From Sunxiuqinia elliptica (lineage in GTDB: Bacteria; Bacteroidota; Bacteroidia; Bacteroidales; Prolixibacteraceae): a stretch of DNA of 64,000 nucleotides. The DNA is taken from assembly GCF_900113005.1 (NCBI RefSeq), contig NZ_FONW01000001.1:372001-436000 (forward strand), written 5' to 3'. This document shows positions 47,796 to 57,061 of this stretch, in pieces. The first letter of the stretch is position 1. The number at the start of each line of letters is the position of its first letter. A program made the position numbers and the translations under genes. The notes under the pieces are model-generated. The model was not told the origin of the DNA. It worked only from the letters and a program-made list of their open reading frames with translations, and ran no database searches.

Positions 47796-49799
47796 ATGAA
47801 AAACTTACGATATTTTCTAATTCTAATTCTGGCGGTTGTTGCATTCTCCTGCGAAGAAGATTTTATGACTCCGCCAGTCAAATCACCTGTTGAAGGAACA
47901 GCTCCTGTTTGGGTCAACCAACCTTCGTCAGACCTTGACACCGTTCTTTTCAAACGGGACGAAAAAGAAACCTTATTCTCTTTAAGTTGGTCAGCTCCTG
48001 TTTATGCTGATAATATTGGCGTTCGTTACTTTCTACAACTAGACTCCAAAGGCAACAATTTTGCTGATCCAATCGAATTTGACCGGATTTCTGCTACAGA
48101 ATTGGATGTTACCATTGGCGACCTAAACAATGCTTTGATGAAGCGGTATAATCCTGCTGAAAAAGTAGAAATTGAAATGCGGATCCGTGCTGCCTCAAAC
48201 GAAGATTTGGCAAACCTGTACACCGAAGCATTTTCATTTAAAGTAACGCCGTATTTGGATGTTCCGGTACCTTCAGAATTATTCATGATGGGAACAGCCA
48301 CCGAAGTTGGCTTTAGCAGTGCCGATGCCTTGGCAGCTCTGAAAGATGGCGATGTTTTCTACAAATACCTGAAACTGACAACTGATGGTGCCTTCCGTTT
48401 TACCGATAAGCAAACCGACGACGGTTTTGCCTACAACTACGGCAAGTTTGCCACCGTATCTTCAAACATTGCTGCTGCAGGTGATGAAGATGGCAACTTC
48501 AAATTTACCGGCGAAACAGGTTGGTACGAGGTCAAAGCTGACTTCACAAACAGTGAATTAACCATTGCTCCTTTCCAAGTGGGATCAACCACTTACACCT
48601 TCGATCCAACTGAAGTTTACCTGGTAGGAGACTACAATGGCAGCGTTCCAGCATGGAGCCCTGATAATTCTCCAGCGTTGACTAAAAAGTCAGAGGGAGT
48701 ATACACCATCGAAACCGAGATTAAGGACGGTGCGATGTTGAAATTTGTTGGTCAACCAAGCTGGGGAGACCTCGACTGGGGTAACCTGGGGGCCGATGGA
48801 GCAACCGGAAACCTTGGACCAAAAGGAAAGAATGGCAACATCACATTTGATGGTGGAAGTAAAAGCTATATTGTTACTCTTAACCTGAATACCGGAAGTT
48901 ATACCATCAAAGAAGCCAAGTCTTACCTGTACATTGTAGGTGCTGCTACATCGGTAGGCTGGAATATTGACGAAGCATTGGAGATGAACATCATTGCTCC
49001 TGGAATCTGGACAAAAACCTTGGAATTGAAAGCCAGAGAACCGTTCAAATTCTTCCCTGAAAAAGGAAGTTGGGCCAATGGTATGGGAGTCGACGCTTTC
49101 GATAATTTCATTGGCTGTTCGGACTCTGGTAGTGACGGAAATCTCCAAAATGATGGAGCAACAGACGGAACCTACCTGGTCATTGTAAATACCAACAGCA
49201 AAACCATAACGGTTACTGACGCCCCTAAAATTCTGGGAGGATCCATGATCGCCGGTTGGGAGCCTTCTTTAGCCATAAACATGCAGATGGTTGAAAATGG
49301 TGTTTTTGACACTTACCAATACATCACTGCTGATGGTGGAGGTTTCAAATTTGTCAACACGACGGATGGTTGGGCTGGCGATTTAGGTGCCAGTAAAGTA
49401 ACAACAGGTATGCTGGAACAAGATGACGAGCAAAACCTGGAAGTTGCTGCTGACGGATTCTACCGCGTACGTGTAAATATGAATGATTTCACCTACCAAG
49501 TGGATGAAACCGCTTGGGGAATTGTTGGTTCTGCCAATCCTGGCGGATGGGACAACGATAGCAACATGAGCTTCACCGAAGCCAAAGGTGAATATATCTG
49601 GAGTACCGACATCACCCTGACTGATGGCCAAATCAAATTCCGTGCTAATGGCAGTTGGGATATCAATCTTGGCGATACCGATGCTAACGGCTCACTTGAG
49701 TATGGTGGTACTGACATCGGAGTTACAGCAGGCAACTACCATATTGAACTGATCTTAAATTCTGTAACAGGATTTACATATACCATTACAGCAAACTAA
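47796..49799 (+). CDS. susF: SusF-like surface starch-binding lipoprotein with extra modules
   Basis: The 667-residue protein has a lipoprotein signal (ILILAVVAFSCEEDF), an Ig-like SusE/F domain (to about 150), and then five consecutive modules of about 100 residues, starting near 153 (LFMMGTATEVGF), 264 (VYLVGDYNGSVPAW), 375 (LYIVGAATSVGW), 477 (KILGGSMIAGWE) and 573 (WGIVGSANPGGW). Each begins with a hydrophobic-G pair and a Trp-rich turn, as in SusE/F carbohydrate-binding modules. Classical SusF has three. It should bind starch on the surface. It starts 2 nt after susE and is followed by a hairpin terminator. Confidence 0.87.
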   Translation: MKNLRYFLILILAVVAFSCEEDFMTPPVKSPVEGTAPVWVNQPSSDLDTVLFKRDEKETLFSLSWSAPVYADNIGVRYFLQLDSKGNNFADPIEFDRISATELDVTIGDLNNALMKRYNPAEKVEIEMRIRAASNEDLANLYTEAFSFKVTPYLDVPVPSELFMMGTATEVGFSSADALAALKDGDVFYKYLKLTTDGAFRFTDKQTDDGFAYNYGKFATVSSNIAAAGDEDGNFKFTGETGWYEVKADFTNSELTIAPFQVGSTTYTFDPTEVYLVGDYNGSVPAWSPDNSPALTKKSEGVYTIETEIKDGAMLKFVGQPSWGDLDWGNLGADGATGNLGPKGKNGNITFDGGSKSYIVTLNLNTGSYTIKEAKSYLYIVGAATSVGWNIDEALEMNIIAPGIWTKTLELKAREPFKFFPEKGSWANGMGVDAFDNFIGCSDSGSDGNLQNDGATDGTYLVIVNTNSKTITVTDAPKILGGSMIAGWEPSLAINMQMVENGVFDTYQYITADGGGFKFVNTTDGWAGDLGASKVTTGMLEQDDEQNLEVAADGFYRVRVNMNDFTYQVDETAWGIVGSANPGGWDNDSNMSFTEAKGEYIWSTDITLTDGQIKFRANGSWDINLGDTDANGSLEYGGTDIGVTAGNYHIELILNSVTGFTYTITAN

Positions 49800-49810
49800 T
49801 TGCTGCTTTT

Positions 49811-49848
49811 AGGGGGTACTCACTGGGTTTTGAGTACCCCTTATTTTT
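49811..49848 (+). terminator. Terminator between susF and the amylase gene
   Basis: GGGGTACTCA (49813-49822) pairs perfectly with TGAGTACCCC (49831-49840) across an 8-nt loop, followed by TTATTTTT. It lies 14 nt after the susF-like stop, so amylase expression needs partial readthrough or its own promoter. Confidence 0.85.
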
Positions 49849-49891
49849 CATTCAATTTGAGCTCCATTAATCCATTTTAACACAACAAGCC

Positions 49892-52633
49892 ATGCGAAAC
49901 CGTTTCATTTTTCTGTCACTCTTTCTGCTAATTTACCAACTTGGACTCGCCCAAATAACCACAGCGCCTGAGTTTCCGGCTGCAACCAAACAAGTCGTTG
50001 TTACATTCGACTCATCACAAGATAGCAGGCTTGGTAAGTACACCGGCGATTTGTATGCCCATACCGGTGTTAAAATTGAAGGAAACAACGATTGGCAACA
50101 TGTTATTGGATCGTGGGGTGATAATGCCACTCAACCCCAATTAACTCACTTAGGCGATGGAATCTACAAGCTTGAAATCACGCCAGACATTAATTCTTTT
50201 TACAGTGTTCCGGCCAATGAAAAAGTTTTACAACTGGCTTTCGTCTTCCGTTCAGCCGACGGATCAAAGCAAACCAACGATTTATTTGTCGATGTTTATG
50301 AAGAAGGCTTGATTGTTAACCTGACAAGCCCAGCGCAACAAACCATCTTTCCCAAAAACGAGGCTACAAGCATTTCTGCAACAGCCTCTGCCGAAGGTGA
50401 ACTCAAACTTCTACTGAATGAAACCTTATTGGCTCAAACCACCGGAACATCACTCACAACCACCTATCAATTCACCGAAGAAGGTGATCAATGGCTCATT
50501 GCAAAACTCACGGCCAATGGAGAAACCGTCTATGATTCGGTTTCTGTTTACATTAAAAAAGACATTACCCAGGAAGTAAAACCAGCCAATTACCGGAAAG
50601 GAATTAACTATCCGGAAGATCAAACTACAGCCGGCCTGGTTTTATGGGCTCCTGAAAAAGAATTTATTTACGTACTAGGAGATTTTAACGATTGGCAAGT
50701 GAATGAAGCTTACCAAATGAAAAAAGATGGGAATTACTTTTGGCTGACGATCGAAAATCTGCAAGCCGGCCAGGATTACCTTTTTCAATACCTGGTTGAC
50801 GGCGATGTGAAAATTGCCGATCCTTATGCCGAACAAGTTTCAGATCCCTGGAATGACCAATATATCGACAATAGCCTTTACCCAAATTTACCGAGCTATC
50901 CCGATGGAAAAACAGAAGGAATTGCATCCGTTCTTCGAACCGGGCAAACTGCTTACCCTTGGGAGGTAACCGATTTTCAAGCTCCGGAAACCGATGAACT
51001 GGTCATTTACGAACTCTTGGTTCGCGACTTTGACGAAGGACACAGTTTTCAAGCCGTCATTGACCGACTTGACTACCTGGAAGATCTAAATATCAATGTT
51101 CTCGAATTGATGCCTGTCAACGAATTTGAGGGCAATTCAAGCTGGGGCTACAACCCATCGTTTTACTTTGCTCCGGATAAATACTACGGCCCTAAAAACG
51201 ATCTAAAAAAATTGGTTGATGAATGCCATAAGCGAGGCATTGCCGTTGTCATTGACATGGTTCTTAACCACAGTTATGGGCAAAGTCCCTTGGTTCAGCT
51301 CTATTGGGACACCGAACAGAACCGGCCTGCAGCCAACAACCCTTGGTACAACGAAACCAGCAACTTCCAAAACCCGTCAGCGCAATGGGGATACGATTTC
51401 AACCACGAAAGTGACTACACCCGCGAATTGGTGGACAGCATCAACAGCTTTTGGATGAGTGAATACCAAATTGACGGGTTCCGTTTCGACTTTACCAAAG
51501 GCTTCTCAAACACCAGCTATGGACCTTCAAGCTGGGGCAGCCCGTACGATGCCGACCGAATTGCCAACCTAAAACGAATGGCCGATGAAATTTGGAACCG
51601 CAACGAAGATGCCCTCATCATTTTTGAGCACCTCTCTGATAACTCAGAAGAAAAGGAACTGGCCGAACATGGCATCCTGCTTTGGGGAAATATCAACCAC
51701 AATTATGGCGAAGCAGCCATGGGATATACGCAAAATACCAACTCTGATTTAAGCTGGGGGATTTACAGTGAACGGGATTGGAATGTACCCAACCTGGTTA
51801 GTTATATGGAAAGCCACGATGAAGAACGCTTAGCTTTTAAGCTCATTCAATATGGCAACTATTCCGGTACTTACAACACCAAAAACCTCCCCATTGCCAC
51901 CGACCGTTTGGAACTGAACAATGTCTTTTTCATTCCACTTCCAGGCCCTAAAATGATTTGGCAATTTGGTGAACTGGCCTACGACTACTCCATCGACGAC
52001 GGCGGACGCTTAAGTGAAAAGCCTATTCGGTGGGATTACGCTGAAGTGAAAGACCGAACCGACCTGTTCCGGGTAGTTTCTAAACTCAACTACCTCAAAC
52101 AAAACTATGAGGAATTTCAGACTCCAGAGATTGTCCATTCCCTGGAAGGAACCACCAAGTGGTACCAACTCAAACAAGGCGCAAATTACGTGATTGCTGT
52201 AGGGAATTTTGGAGTTACGGAAGAACAAATCTCTGTTAGCTTTCCTACTAAAGGAACCTGGTACAACTACTTTGATGAAACAACCTACGAGGTGAGTTCG
52301 ACAACCATGGATATTACCTTGGCTCCCGGAGAGTATCGTCTGCTTTCGACCCGGCAGTTTGACCAACCCGATATTGTTACGGAAAATCCGGAGCTTCAGC
52401 AAGACGACAAAATACAGGTTTACCCCAACCCAACTTCGGACGAAGTCACCATTCAGACGCCCGATGGATTCATTGAAGCTAATTTATATTCAATCCAAGG
52501 AAGCTTACTTTATCGCCTGTCTCCGCAAGGAAAATACACCAAGTTTTCGTTAACCAACTTGACTTCGGGAACTTATATTTTGAAACTAAAAACACAAACT
52601 ACCAGTAAAACAGTTAAAATTGTGAAGCATTAG
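49892..52633 (+). CDS. T9SS-secreted GH13 alpha-amylase/pullulanase-type enzyme
   Basis: The 913-residue enzyme has a signal peptide, an amino-terminal beta-rich region, an Ig-like domain (about 133-222), a CBM48/E-set-like domain (LVLWAPEKEFIYVLGDFNDW), the GH13 barrel with GIAVVIDMVLNHSYGQSP (region I), GFRFDFTKGF (nucleophile near 533), LIIFEHLSD (acid near 578) and MESHDEERL (Asp near 642), and a carboxy-terminal T9SS sorting domain (QVYPNPTSDEVTIQ to KTVKIVKH). It is the extracellular starch-cutting enzyme of this locus, filling the role of SusG but with T9SS export, not lipidation. The start follows the terminator hairpin by about 50 nt. Confidence 0.92.
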   Translation: MRNRFIFLSLFLLIYQLGLAQITTAPEFPAATKQVVVTFDSSQDSRLGKYTGDLYAHTGVKIEGNNDWQHVIGSWGDNATQPQLTHLGDGIYKLEITPDINSFYSVPANEKVLQLAFVFRSADGSKQTNDLFVDVYEEGLIVNLTSPAQQTIFPKNEATSISATASAEGELKLLLNETLLAQTTGTSLTTTYQFTEEGDQWLIAKLTANGETVYDSVSVYIKKDITQEVKPANYRKGINYPEDQTTAGLVLWAPEKEFIYVLGDFNDWQVNEAYQMKKDGNYFWLTIENLQAGQDYLFQYLVDGDVKIADPYAEQVSDPWNDQYIDNSLYPNLPSYPDGKTEGIASVLRTGQTAYPWEVTDFQAPETDELVIYELLVRDFDEGHSFQAVIDRLDYLEDLNINVLELMPVNEFEGNSSWGYNPSFYFAPDKYYGPKNDLKKLVDECHKRGIAVVIDMVLNHSYGQSPLVQLYWDTEQNRPAANNPWYNETSNFQNPSAQWGYDFNHESDYTRELVDSINSFWMSEYQIDGFRFDFTKGFSNTSYGPSSWGSPYDADRIANLKRMADEIWNRNEDALIIFEHLSDNSEEKELAEHGILLWGNINHNYGEAAMGYTQNTNSDLSWGIYSERDWNVPNLVSYMESHDEERLAFKLIQYGNYSGTYNTKNLPIATDRLELNNVFFIPLPGPKMIWQFGELAYDYSIDDGGRLSEKPIRWDYAEVKDRTDLFRVVSKLNYLKQNYEEFQTPEIVHSLEGTTKWYQLKQGANYVIAVGNFGVTEEQISVSFPTKGTWYNYFDETTYEVSSTTMDITLAPGEYRLLSTRQFDQPDIVTENPELQQDDKIQVYPNPTSDEVTIQTPDGFIEANLYSIQGSLLYRLSPQGKYTKFSLTNLTSGTYILKLKTQTTSKTVKIVKH

Positions 52634-52728
52634 AATCGAAAAAGGCGACATGTTCCAGATCATTTGAAAGAGATTTCGAATTGAGTATTTTTAATATCGT
52701 TACTTGATTGCTTAACGCGTGGATAGTC

Positions 52729-53988
52729 ATGAAAAAAATACTGATACTGGTTTCACTGCTGGTCGCATTTTTTAATCAGTCACATAGTACGGAGGCAACG
52801 CGACAGCCTTTTATTGAACTGTTAATCAATGGAAAAGTCGTTCAGAATGGCTCCGAAATTGAGGTCAATAAAGGTGACCGATTCAAACTGATTGCTCAAA
52901 TTAAAGGAGGAAGAGCTGACTTCGTCCGATTTCCTGATACCTACGCTGATTTTGATTCCGAGACTCAAATCATTTCAAGAGGTTACAACAAGCTAGTTTA
53001 CACCAAAAATGGCGTTGAACACCGTTGGGAGGTGATCAGTGAAGATGTTCAGTTTGAGTCAGACAATAAGATCAAATTAGACATCAACAGCAATTTGGTA
53101 AACAAGCATTTGGCCGAGGTTTTTATCCCCGCCAGTAAGGTTGAAAAGTCCTACATCAAAGTTAAAATAAAAACGATTTGGGGGCATCAAACTGGAGCAA
53201 CCACCACCGCGGAAGAGCAAGTTGCTGAAGCCGTTATTCACTTGGATATTTTAGGAAATACCAATGAGTGGTTTGCCCGGCATAATGTCAAAGCATCGGG
53301 CACAAAGGATCCGGTAATTGAAGAAAAACTGGATGCCATTCAAGATGCCTACCTGTCCATTGAATCCCGTTTTACCGCTTTTGATTTTGCATCGGTGCAA
53401 GGAGAAATCAAGAACCTACAAAACCATATGGGTGAGCTGGAAACCCGTTTAAAAACCATTGTTGCTGAAGATCCGACCAAACATTCTGACATCACTTTTA
53501 TTGGTTTACCAAGTGATAAAACAGTAGGCGAAATTGACGATTTCAAAGCACTGGCTGAAGATTGGAATGAATTGGAAGCCTTGTTGATCCAACAACAAGC
53601 TAAATTTGATCAACTCAAACAAGCCAATAGTTCCATCAAAAAACAAGAACTAATGGGTCTGATTAAGCCGTTTATTAAATGGCAAAAACACCTTCCAACA
53701 GCAGCTGAGCCCCTACTTCAAACTTACGCCCAAGATCTTGATTGGAAAAAAGTTAACCTACTTGCCTACTTTTCATTCAATCCCGAAGAAGATCGAATCA
53801 ATGATATTGATCAAGCCCAAACTGATTTTCAGAATTTTCTGGATGAACGGCAATCGGCAATCAATGAAGAGAAGCAAACAATCAACTATGCCCTAACCCG
53901 GCTTCAGGCTGTCCGTATTTTCGACGGTATGCTAAAAGGCTACTTCTCATCAATCAACTTTGCGAAATGGGACAACACACACAAATAA
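52729..53988 (+). CDS. Secreted protein with coiled-coil region, unknown function
   Basis: I do not recognise this 419-residue protein. It has a signal peptide (KKILILVSLLVAFFNQSHS), a predicted beta domain to about 165 (FIELLINGKVVQNGSEIEVN, then a Trp-containing strand in the HRWEVISED region), then a helical, charged region with two coiled-coil-like parts: about 200-255 (EEKLDAIQDAYLSIESRF, IKNLQNHMGELETRLKT) and 285-395 (LIQQQAKFDQLKQANSSIKK, DFQNFLDERQSAINEEKQ). The open frame starts earlier with a TTG, but the ATG at 52729 begins the signal peptide. It follows the amylase gene by 95 nt on the same strand; whether it belongs to the starch operon is unclear. Confidence 0.75.
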   Translation: MKKILILVSLLVAFFNQSHSTEATRQPFIELLINGKVVQNGSEIEVNKGDRFKLIAQIKGGRADFVRFPDTYADFDSETQIISRGYNKLVYTKNGVEHRWEVISEDVQFESDNKIKLDINSNLVNKHLAEVFIPASKVEKSYIKVKIKTIWGHQTGATTTAEEQVAEAVIHLDILGNTNEWFARHNVKASGTKDPVIEEKLDAIQDAYLSIESRFTAFDFASVQGEIKNLQNHMGELETRLKTIVAEDPTKHSDITFIGLPSDKTVGEIDDFKALAEDWNELEALLIQQQAKFDQLKQANSSIKKQELMGLIKPFIKWQKHLPTAAEPLLQTYAQDLDWKKVNLLAYFSFNPEEDRINDIDQAQTDFQNFLDERQSAINEEKQTINYALTRLQAVRIFDGMLKGYFSSINFAKWDNTHK

Positions 53989-54027
53989 ATTAACTTTCAG
54001 TCAATAACAGTTAATCAGACAATAATT

Positions 54028-54055
54028 GTTTAATGCTTTAAAAAAAACATTAAAC
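54028..54055. other. A/T-rich inverted repeat
   Basis: GTTTAATG (54028-54035) and CATTAAAC (54048-54055) form a perfect 8-bp inverted repeat around a 12-nt A-rich loop, between the coiled-coil gene and the SRPBCC gene. It may be a weak terminator or a protein site; the sequence alone cannot decide. Confidence 0.4.
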
Positions 54056-54117
54056 ATTTCAAAACAAAAGTTGTTCTAATGTTGAAGCAATTAATATCAT
54101 TTTATTGCCTGAGAGCC

Positions 54118-54597
54118 ATGACAACAATAAAAAAACACGCAGGAATATACACCTTGCAGACAAAACTGCAACTCCCGATTAGCTTAAATGCCGCTTGGGA
54201 GTTTTTTTCCAATCCGGGTAATCTCGAAAAAATTACCCCAAAAGGCATGCAATTCAAGATTAGTTCTGGAAGCTACAAACCCATGTATGCCGGACAAATA
54301 ATTACCTACCGTATTTCTCCTTTCCCAGGTTTCAAAACCAATTGGGTCACCGAAATTACGCAGGTTGAAACCGGTCATTTTTTTGTTGATGAACAGCGCT
54401 TTGGACCATACGCCATGTGGCATCACGAACATCTTTTTAAAGCAATTGAAGGAGGAGTGTTGATGACGGATAAAGTGAGCTATAAACTACCTTTTGGGTT
54501 GATCGGCCATTTAGCCCATCATTTTTTTGTCCGCCAACAACTTCTAACCATTTTCAACTACAGAAAAACCTGTTTAATTGAGCAATTCAAAAAGTAA
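54118..54597 (+). CDS. SRPBCC family protein
   Basis: The product is about 160 residues and matches the START/Bet v 1-like SRPBCC fold of the kind once called cell division inhibitors: SLNAAWEFFSNPGNLEKITP, then ITYRISPFPGFKTNWVTEIT and the strand pair GPYAMWHHEHLFKAIEGG. Members bind hydrophobic ligands; the function is unknown. The frame is open from an ATG at 54079, but the ATG at 54118 gives a family-typical amino terminus. It precedes a DUF429 gene by 56 nt on the same strand. Confidence 0.85.
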   Translation: MTTIKKHAGIYTLQTKLQLPISLNAAWEFFSNPGNLEKITPKGMQFKISSGSYKPMYAGQIITYRISPFPGFKTNWVTEITQVETGHFFVDEQRFGPYAMWHHEHLFKAIEGGVLMTDKVSYKLPFGLIGHLAHHFFVRQQLLTIFNYRKTCLIEQFKK

Positions 54598-54653
54598 AAT
54601 TACTCATCGTCTGGGCTCGCACCAATTTAGCACAAAGTGCTATTTTTACTTCC

Positions 54654-55403
54654 ATGAACTCCAAAAAACAAGTAATAGGTATTGATGGCTGCCGGGCAGG
54701 TTGGTGCCTCATTGGCCTTGAAAACAACGACTACTTTTTCGAATTACACGCCCAACTTCATTCCATCTTTACCCAGCATCCTCAGGCCATCCTTTTCCTG
54801 ATTGACATGCCCATGGGATTAGCCTCCAAAGGAGAGCTAAGGGTGTTGGAAAAGCTAGCTCGGCAAGAACTTTCTCCGGGATTTGGATCAAGCGTTTTTA
54901 CCCCACCCTGCTCCGAAGTTTTGAAGGCAAAAAGCTACGAAGAGTCCAAGATGATCAACCTAAAATTTACGGGAAAAAGTCTGTCCATTCAATCCTGGAA
55001 CCTGGTAGCAAAAATGCGGGAGCTTGATCATTTCATCCGCCAGCATTCTTCCTTACATCACCGAATTTTTGAATCACATCCTGAAATCAACTTTAAAAAT
55101 CTCAATAAAGGCAAGGCTCTCCAACACCGCAAAAATGCCCCCAACAAACAAGGCATTGAAGAACGCCTGCATATTTTATCATCCTACGATGCTAGCCTGC
55201 CTGATTATTTTCTCAAGTTCCGCAAAGTTCATCCAAAAACGAAGGTGAAAGATGATGATTTGCTGGATGCTTTCTGCCTTTGTCTAACCGCTCATTTAGG
55301 CGCCAATCATCAGCTAAAAATAATCCAATCACCAGTTCTCAATCAGCCTCGTTTTTTCCCAAATCGATTGGCAACCTACGCTCCTGTTAATTATAATGAT
55401 TAA
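54654..55403 (+). CDS. DUF429 family protein (predicted RNase H-fold)
   Basis: The 249-residue protein begins VIGIDGCRAGWCLIGLENND, the DUF429 signature in which an Asp follows the first beta-strand as in RNase H-fold nucleases. Further conserved parts are LFLIDMPMGLASKGELR with a second Asp, SSVFTPPCSEVL, and KVKDDDLLDAFCLCLTAH near the end, which supplies further acidic residues. The family is predicted to be a nuclease but not proved. It lies in a plus-strand run with SRPBCC and TfoX-N genes. Confidence 0.85.
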   Translation: MNSKKQVIGIDGCRAGWCLIGLENNDYFFELHAQLHSIFTQHPQAILFLIDMPMGLASKGELRVLEKLARQELSPGFGSSVFTPPCSEVLKAKSYEESKMINLKFTGKSLSIQSWNLVAKMRELDHFIRQHSSLHHRIFESHPEINFKNLNKGKALQHRKNAPNKQGIEERLHILSSYDASLPDYFLKFRKVHPKTKVKDDDLLDAFCLCLTAHLGANHQLKIIQSPVLNQPRFFPNRLATYAPVNYND

Positions 55404-55439
55404 ACAAACTTCCTATTTTTTCTTATTTTAAACGGAAAA

Positions 55440-55784
55440 ATGGCATACGACAAGTTACTCGCTGATCGGATCAGACAAAGTTTGAAAGATCGAAAAACCG
55501 CGTTCAATGAGAAGGAAATGTTTGGAGGCATTTGTTTTATGGTAGATGATAAAATGTGCATCGGAATCATTAAGCAGGAGTTGATGGCACGAATTGATCC
55601 GCAGCAAGAAGCAGACTTTTTGCAAGAAACCGGCGCACAAAAAATGGATTTTACCAAACGCCCAATGAAAGGTTATTTGTCTGTCACCGCTGAAGGAATA
55701 GATATGGATGAAGACCTGGAAAAATGGATTGATCGTTGTCTGGCCTTTAATCCTAAGGCAAAATCGAGTAAAAAACGCAAGTAA
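55440..55784 (+). CDS. TfoX/Sxy N-terminal domain protein
   Basis: The 114-residue protein is a stand-alone TfoX N-terminal domain: YDKLLADRIRQSLKDRKTAF, EKEMFGGICFMVDDKMCIGI and MKGYLSVTAEGIDMDEDLEK, followed by a lysine-rich tail (KAKSSKKRK). The full competence regulator TfoX also has a C-terminal domain, which is absent, so a competence role should not be assumed. It is 36 nt after the DUF429 gene and 15 nt before the next gene. Confidence 0.87.
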   Translation: MAYDKLLADRIRQSLKDRKTAFNEKEMFGGICFMVDDKMCIGIIKQELMARIDPQQEADFLQETGAQKMDFTKRPMKGYLSVTAEGIDMDEDLEKWIDRCLAFNPKAKSSKKRK

Positions 55785-55799
55785 AACTTATACAGTACC

Positions 55800-57005
55800 A
55801 TGTCTGAATTTACCAATAAGAAAGATGAGCGGGTGAAGCAATTACTTCAATTTGCTCAGAAAATGATGACAAGCGAGGATAAAGCCCGTCTTGTACAAGC
55901 CAATGAAAACTTGATTCGTCAAATCTTTCCTTCGGAGGTAATTGCGCTTTTTGATTGCCTGGTTTTGGAACACCCCAAACAAAACTACAGCCAGCTGAAG
56001 AAAGCCACAAACAAAATGCTTCATCTGTTCCATAAGCCCTTGTTGGCATATCCGGCAATTCAGCCCCCTAAAAACAGTTTTTTGTACTGGCTAGCCCAGA
56101 GCAACCAAGCGATGGAAAACCGGCTTAAAACGATGAAAATAGCGATTAAAAGCTTAAATAAAACACCAACCGACCAAGAAGTCCGGAAGCAGCTATTGGA
56201 GCAATTGAAACAACTCCAACAGTTTGACAAGCACTACCAAATCAAAGAAAATGTGCTTTTTCCGTCACTGGAAAAGCATTGGCCTGATTTCCATTGCGTG
56301 CAACTCATGTGGTCTTATCACGACGATATTCGCCAACAAATGAAAGATTTGAAACAGGTGTTGAGCGCCTCTGAGTTAAACCTTCAACAAATGAATAAAT
56401 TGGTTGGAGATCTGTTTTTTAATCTTCTGGCTATTCGTTTTCGCGAAGAACACATTCTATTCCCGCAGATTCTGGAAACAATTCCAGAGAAAACGATTCA
56501 AAGTTTGTTAGAAGATAGTCGTGAAATTGGTTTTCCGTTTGTTGTTCCAGCCTATGATTCAACAGATTCTGATGTTGTCTTTTCCAACGATCTTCATGTC
56601 AACTTGGGAACCGGACAAGTGAGTGCAAAGCAAATCCAATTGATTTTTAATCATCTTCCTGTCGATATTACCTTTGTGGATGAGCACGATACTGTTCGCT
56701 TCTTCTCAACGCCCAAAAAGCGCATATTTCCAAGAACTAAAGCCATTATCGGGCGAAAAGTACACCACTGTCATCCGCCGGAAAGTGTCCATGTGGTGGA
56801 AGAAATTGTTTCGGAATTCAAGGCAGGCAAACAAGATCAGGCCAGCTTTTGGATCAATTTTAAAGATGAAAAAATCCTGATTCAGTACTTTGCTTTACGC
56901 GATGAACTTGGCGAATACAAAGGAGTTATTGAAGTTACCCAGGAAATTGGAGCCATTCGCGAACTCAAAGGAGAGAAACGCTTGCTGGATTGGTCAGCTG
57001 AATAA
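55800..57005 (+). CDS. DUF438/hemerythrin/PAS protein
   Basis: The 401-residue cytosolic protein has a DUF438 domain (about 10-80, KKDERVKQLLQFAQKM), a hemerythrin-like helical bundle (about 95-230) with the histidines and glutamates expected of a di-iron site (DKHYQIKENVLFPSLEKHWP, SYHDDIRQQM and FREEHILFPQILE), and a carboxy-terminal PAS_10-type domain (about 280-390, IQLIFNHLPVDITFVDEHDT to YKGVIEVTQEIG). Proteins of this layout are proposed to sense oxygen, nitric oxide or redox state. There is no DNA-binding or enzymatic output domain, so it must pass its signal on through a partner. Confidence 0.88.
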   Translation: MSEFTNKKDERVKQLLQFAQKMMTSEDKARLVQANENLIRQIFPSEVIALFDCLVLEHPKQNYSQLKKATNKMLHLFHKPLLAYPAIQPPKNSFLYWLAQSNQAMENRLKTMKIAIKSLNKTPTDQEVRKQLLEQLKQLQQFDKHYQIKENVLFPSLEKHWPDFHCVQLMWSYHDDIRQQMKDLKQVLSASELNLQQMNKLVGDLFFNLLAIRFREEHILFPQILETIPEKTIQSLLEDSREIGFPFVVPAYDSTDSDVVFSNDLHVNLGTGQVSAKQIQLIFNHLPVDITFVDEHDTVRFFSTPKKRIFPRTKAIIGRKVHHCHPPESVHVVEEIVSEFKAGKQDQASFWINFKDEKILIQYFALRDELGEYKGVIEVTQEIGAIRELKGEKRLLDWSAE

Positions 57006-57061
57006 GCAAATCTCAAAAATGGCGAGCTATCTTTCAAGTGAAGATGAACAAGCAAATCACG

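Noticed and set aside
54028-54055. Strong terminator after the coiled-coil gene
   Set aside because: The stem is only A/T pairs apart from the ends and no clean U-tail follows; kept only as a low-confidence inverted repeat.
55440-55784. Competence regulator TfoX
   Set aside because: Only the amino-terminal domain is present; stand-alone copies are common in bacteria without natural competence.
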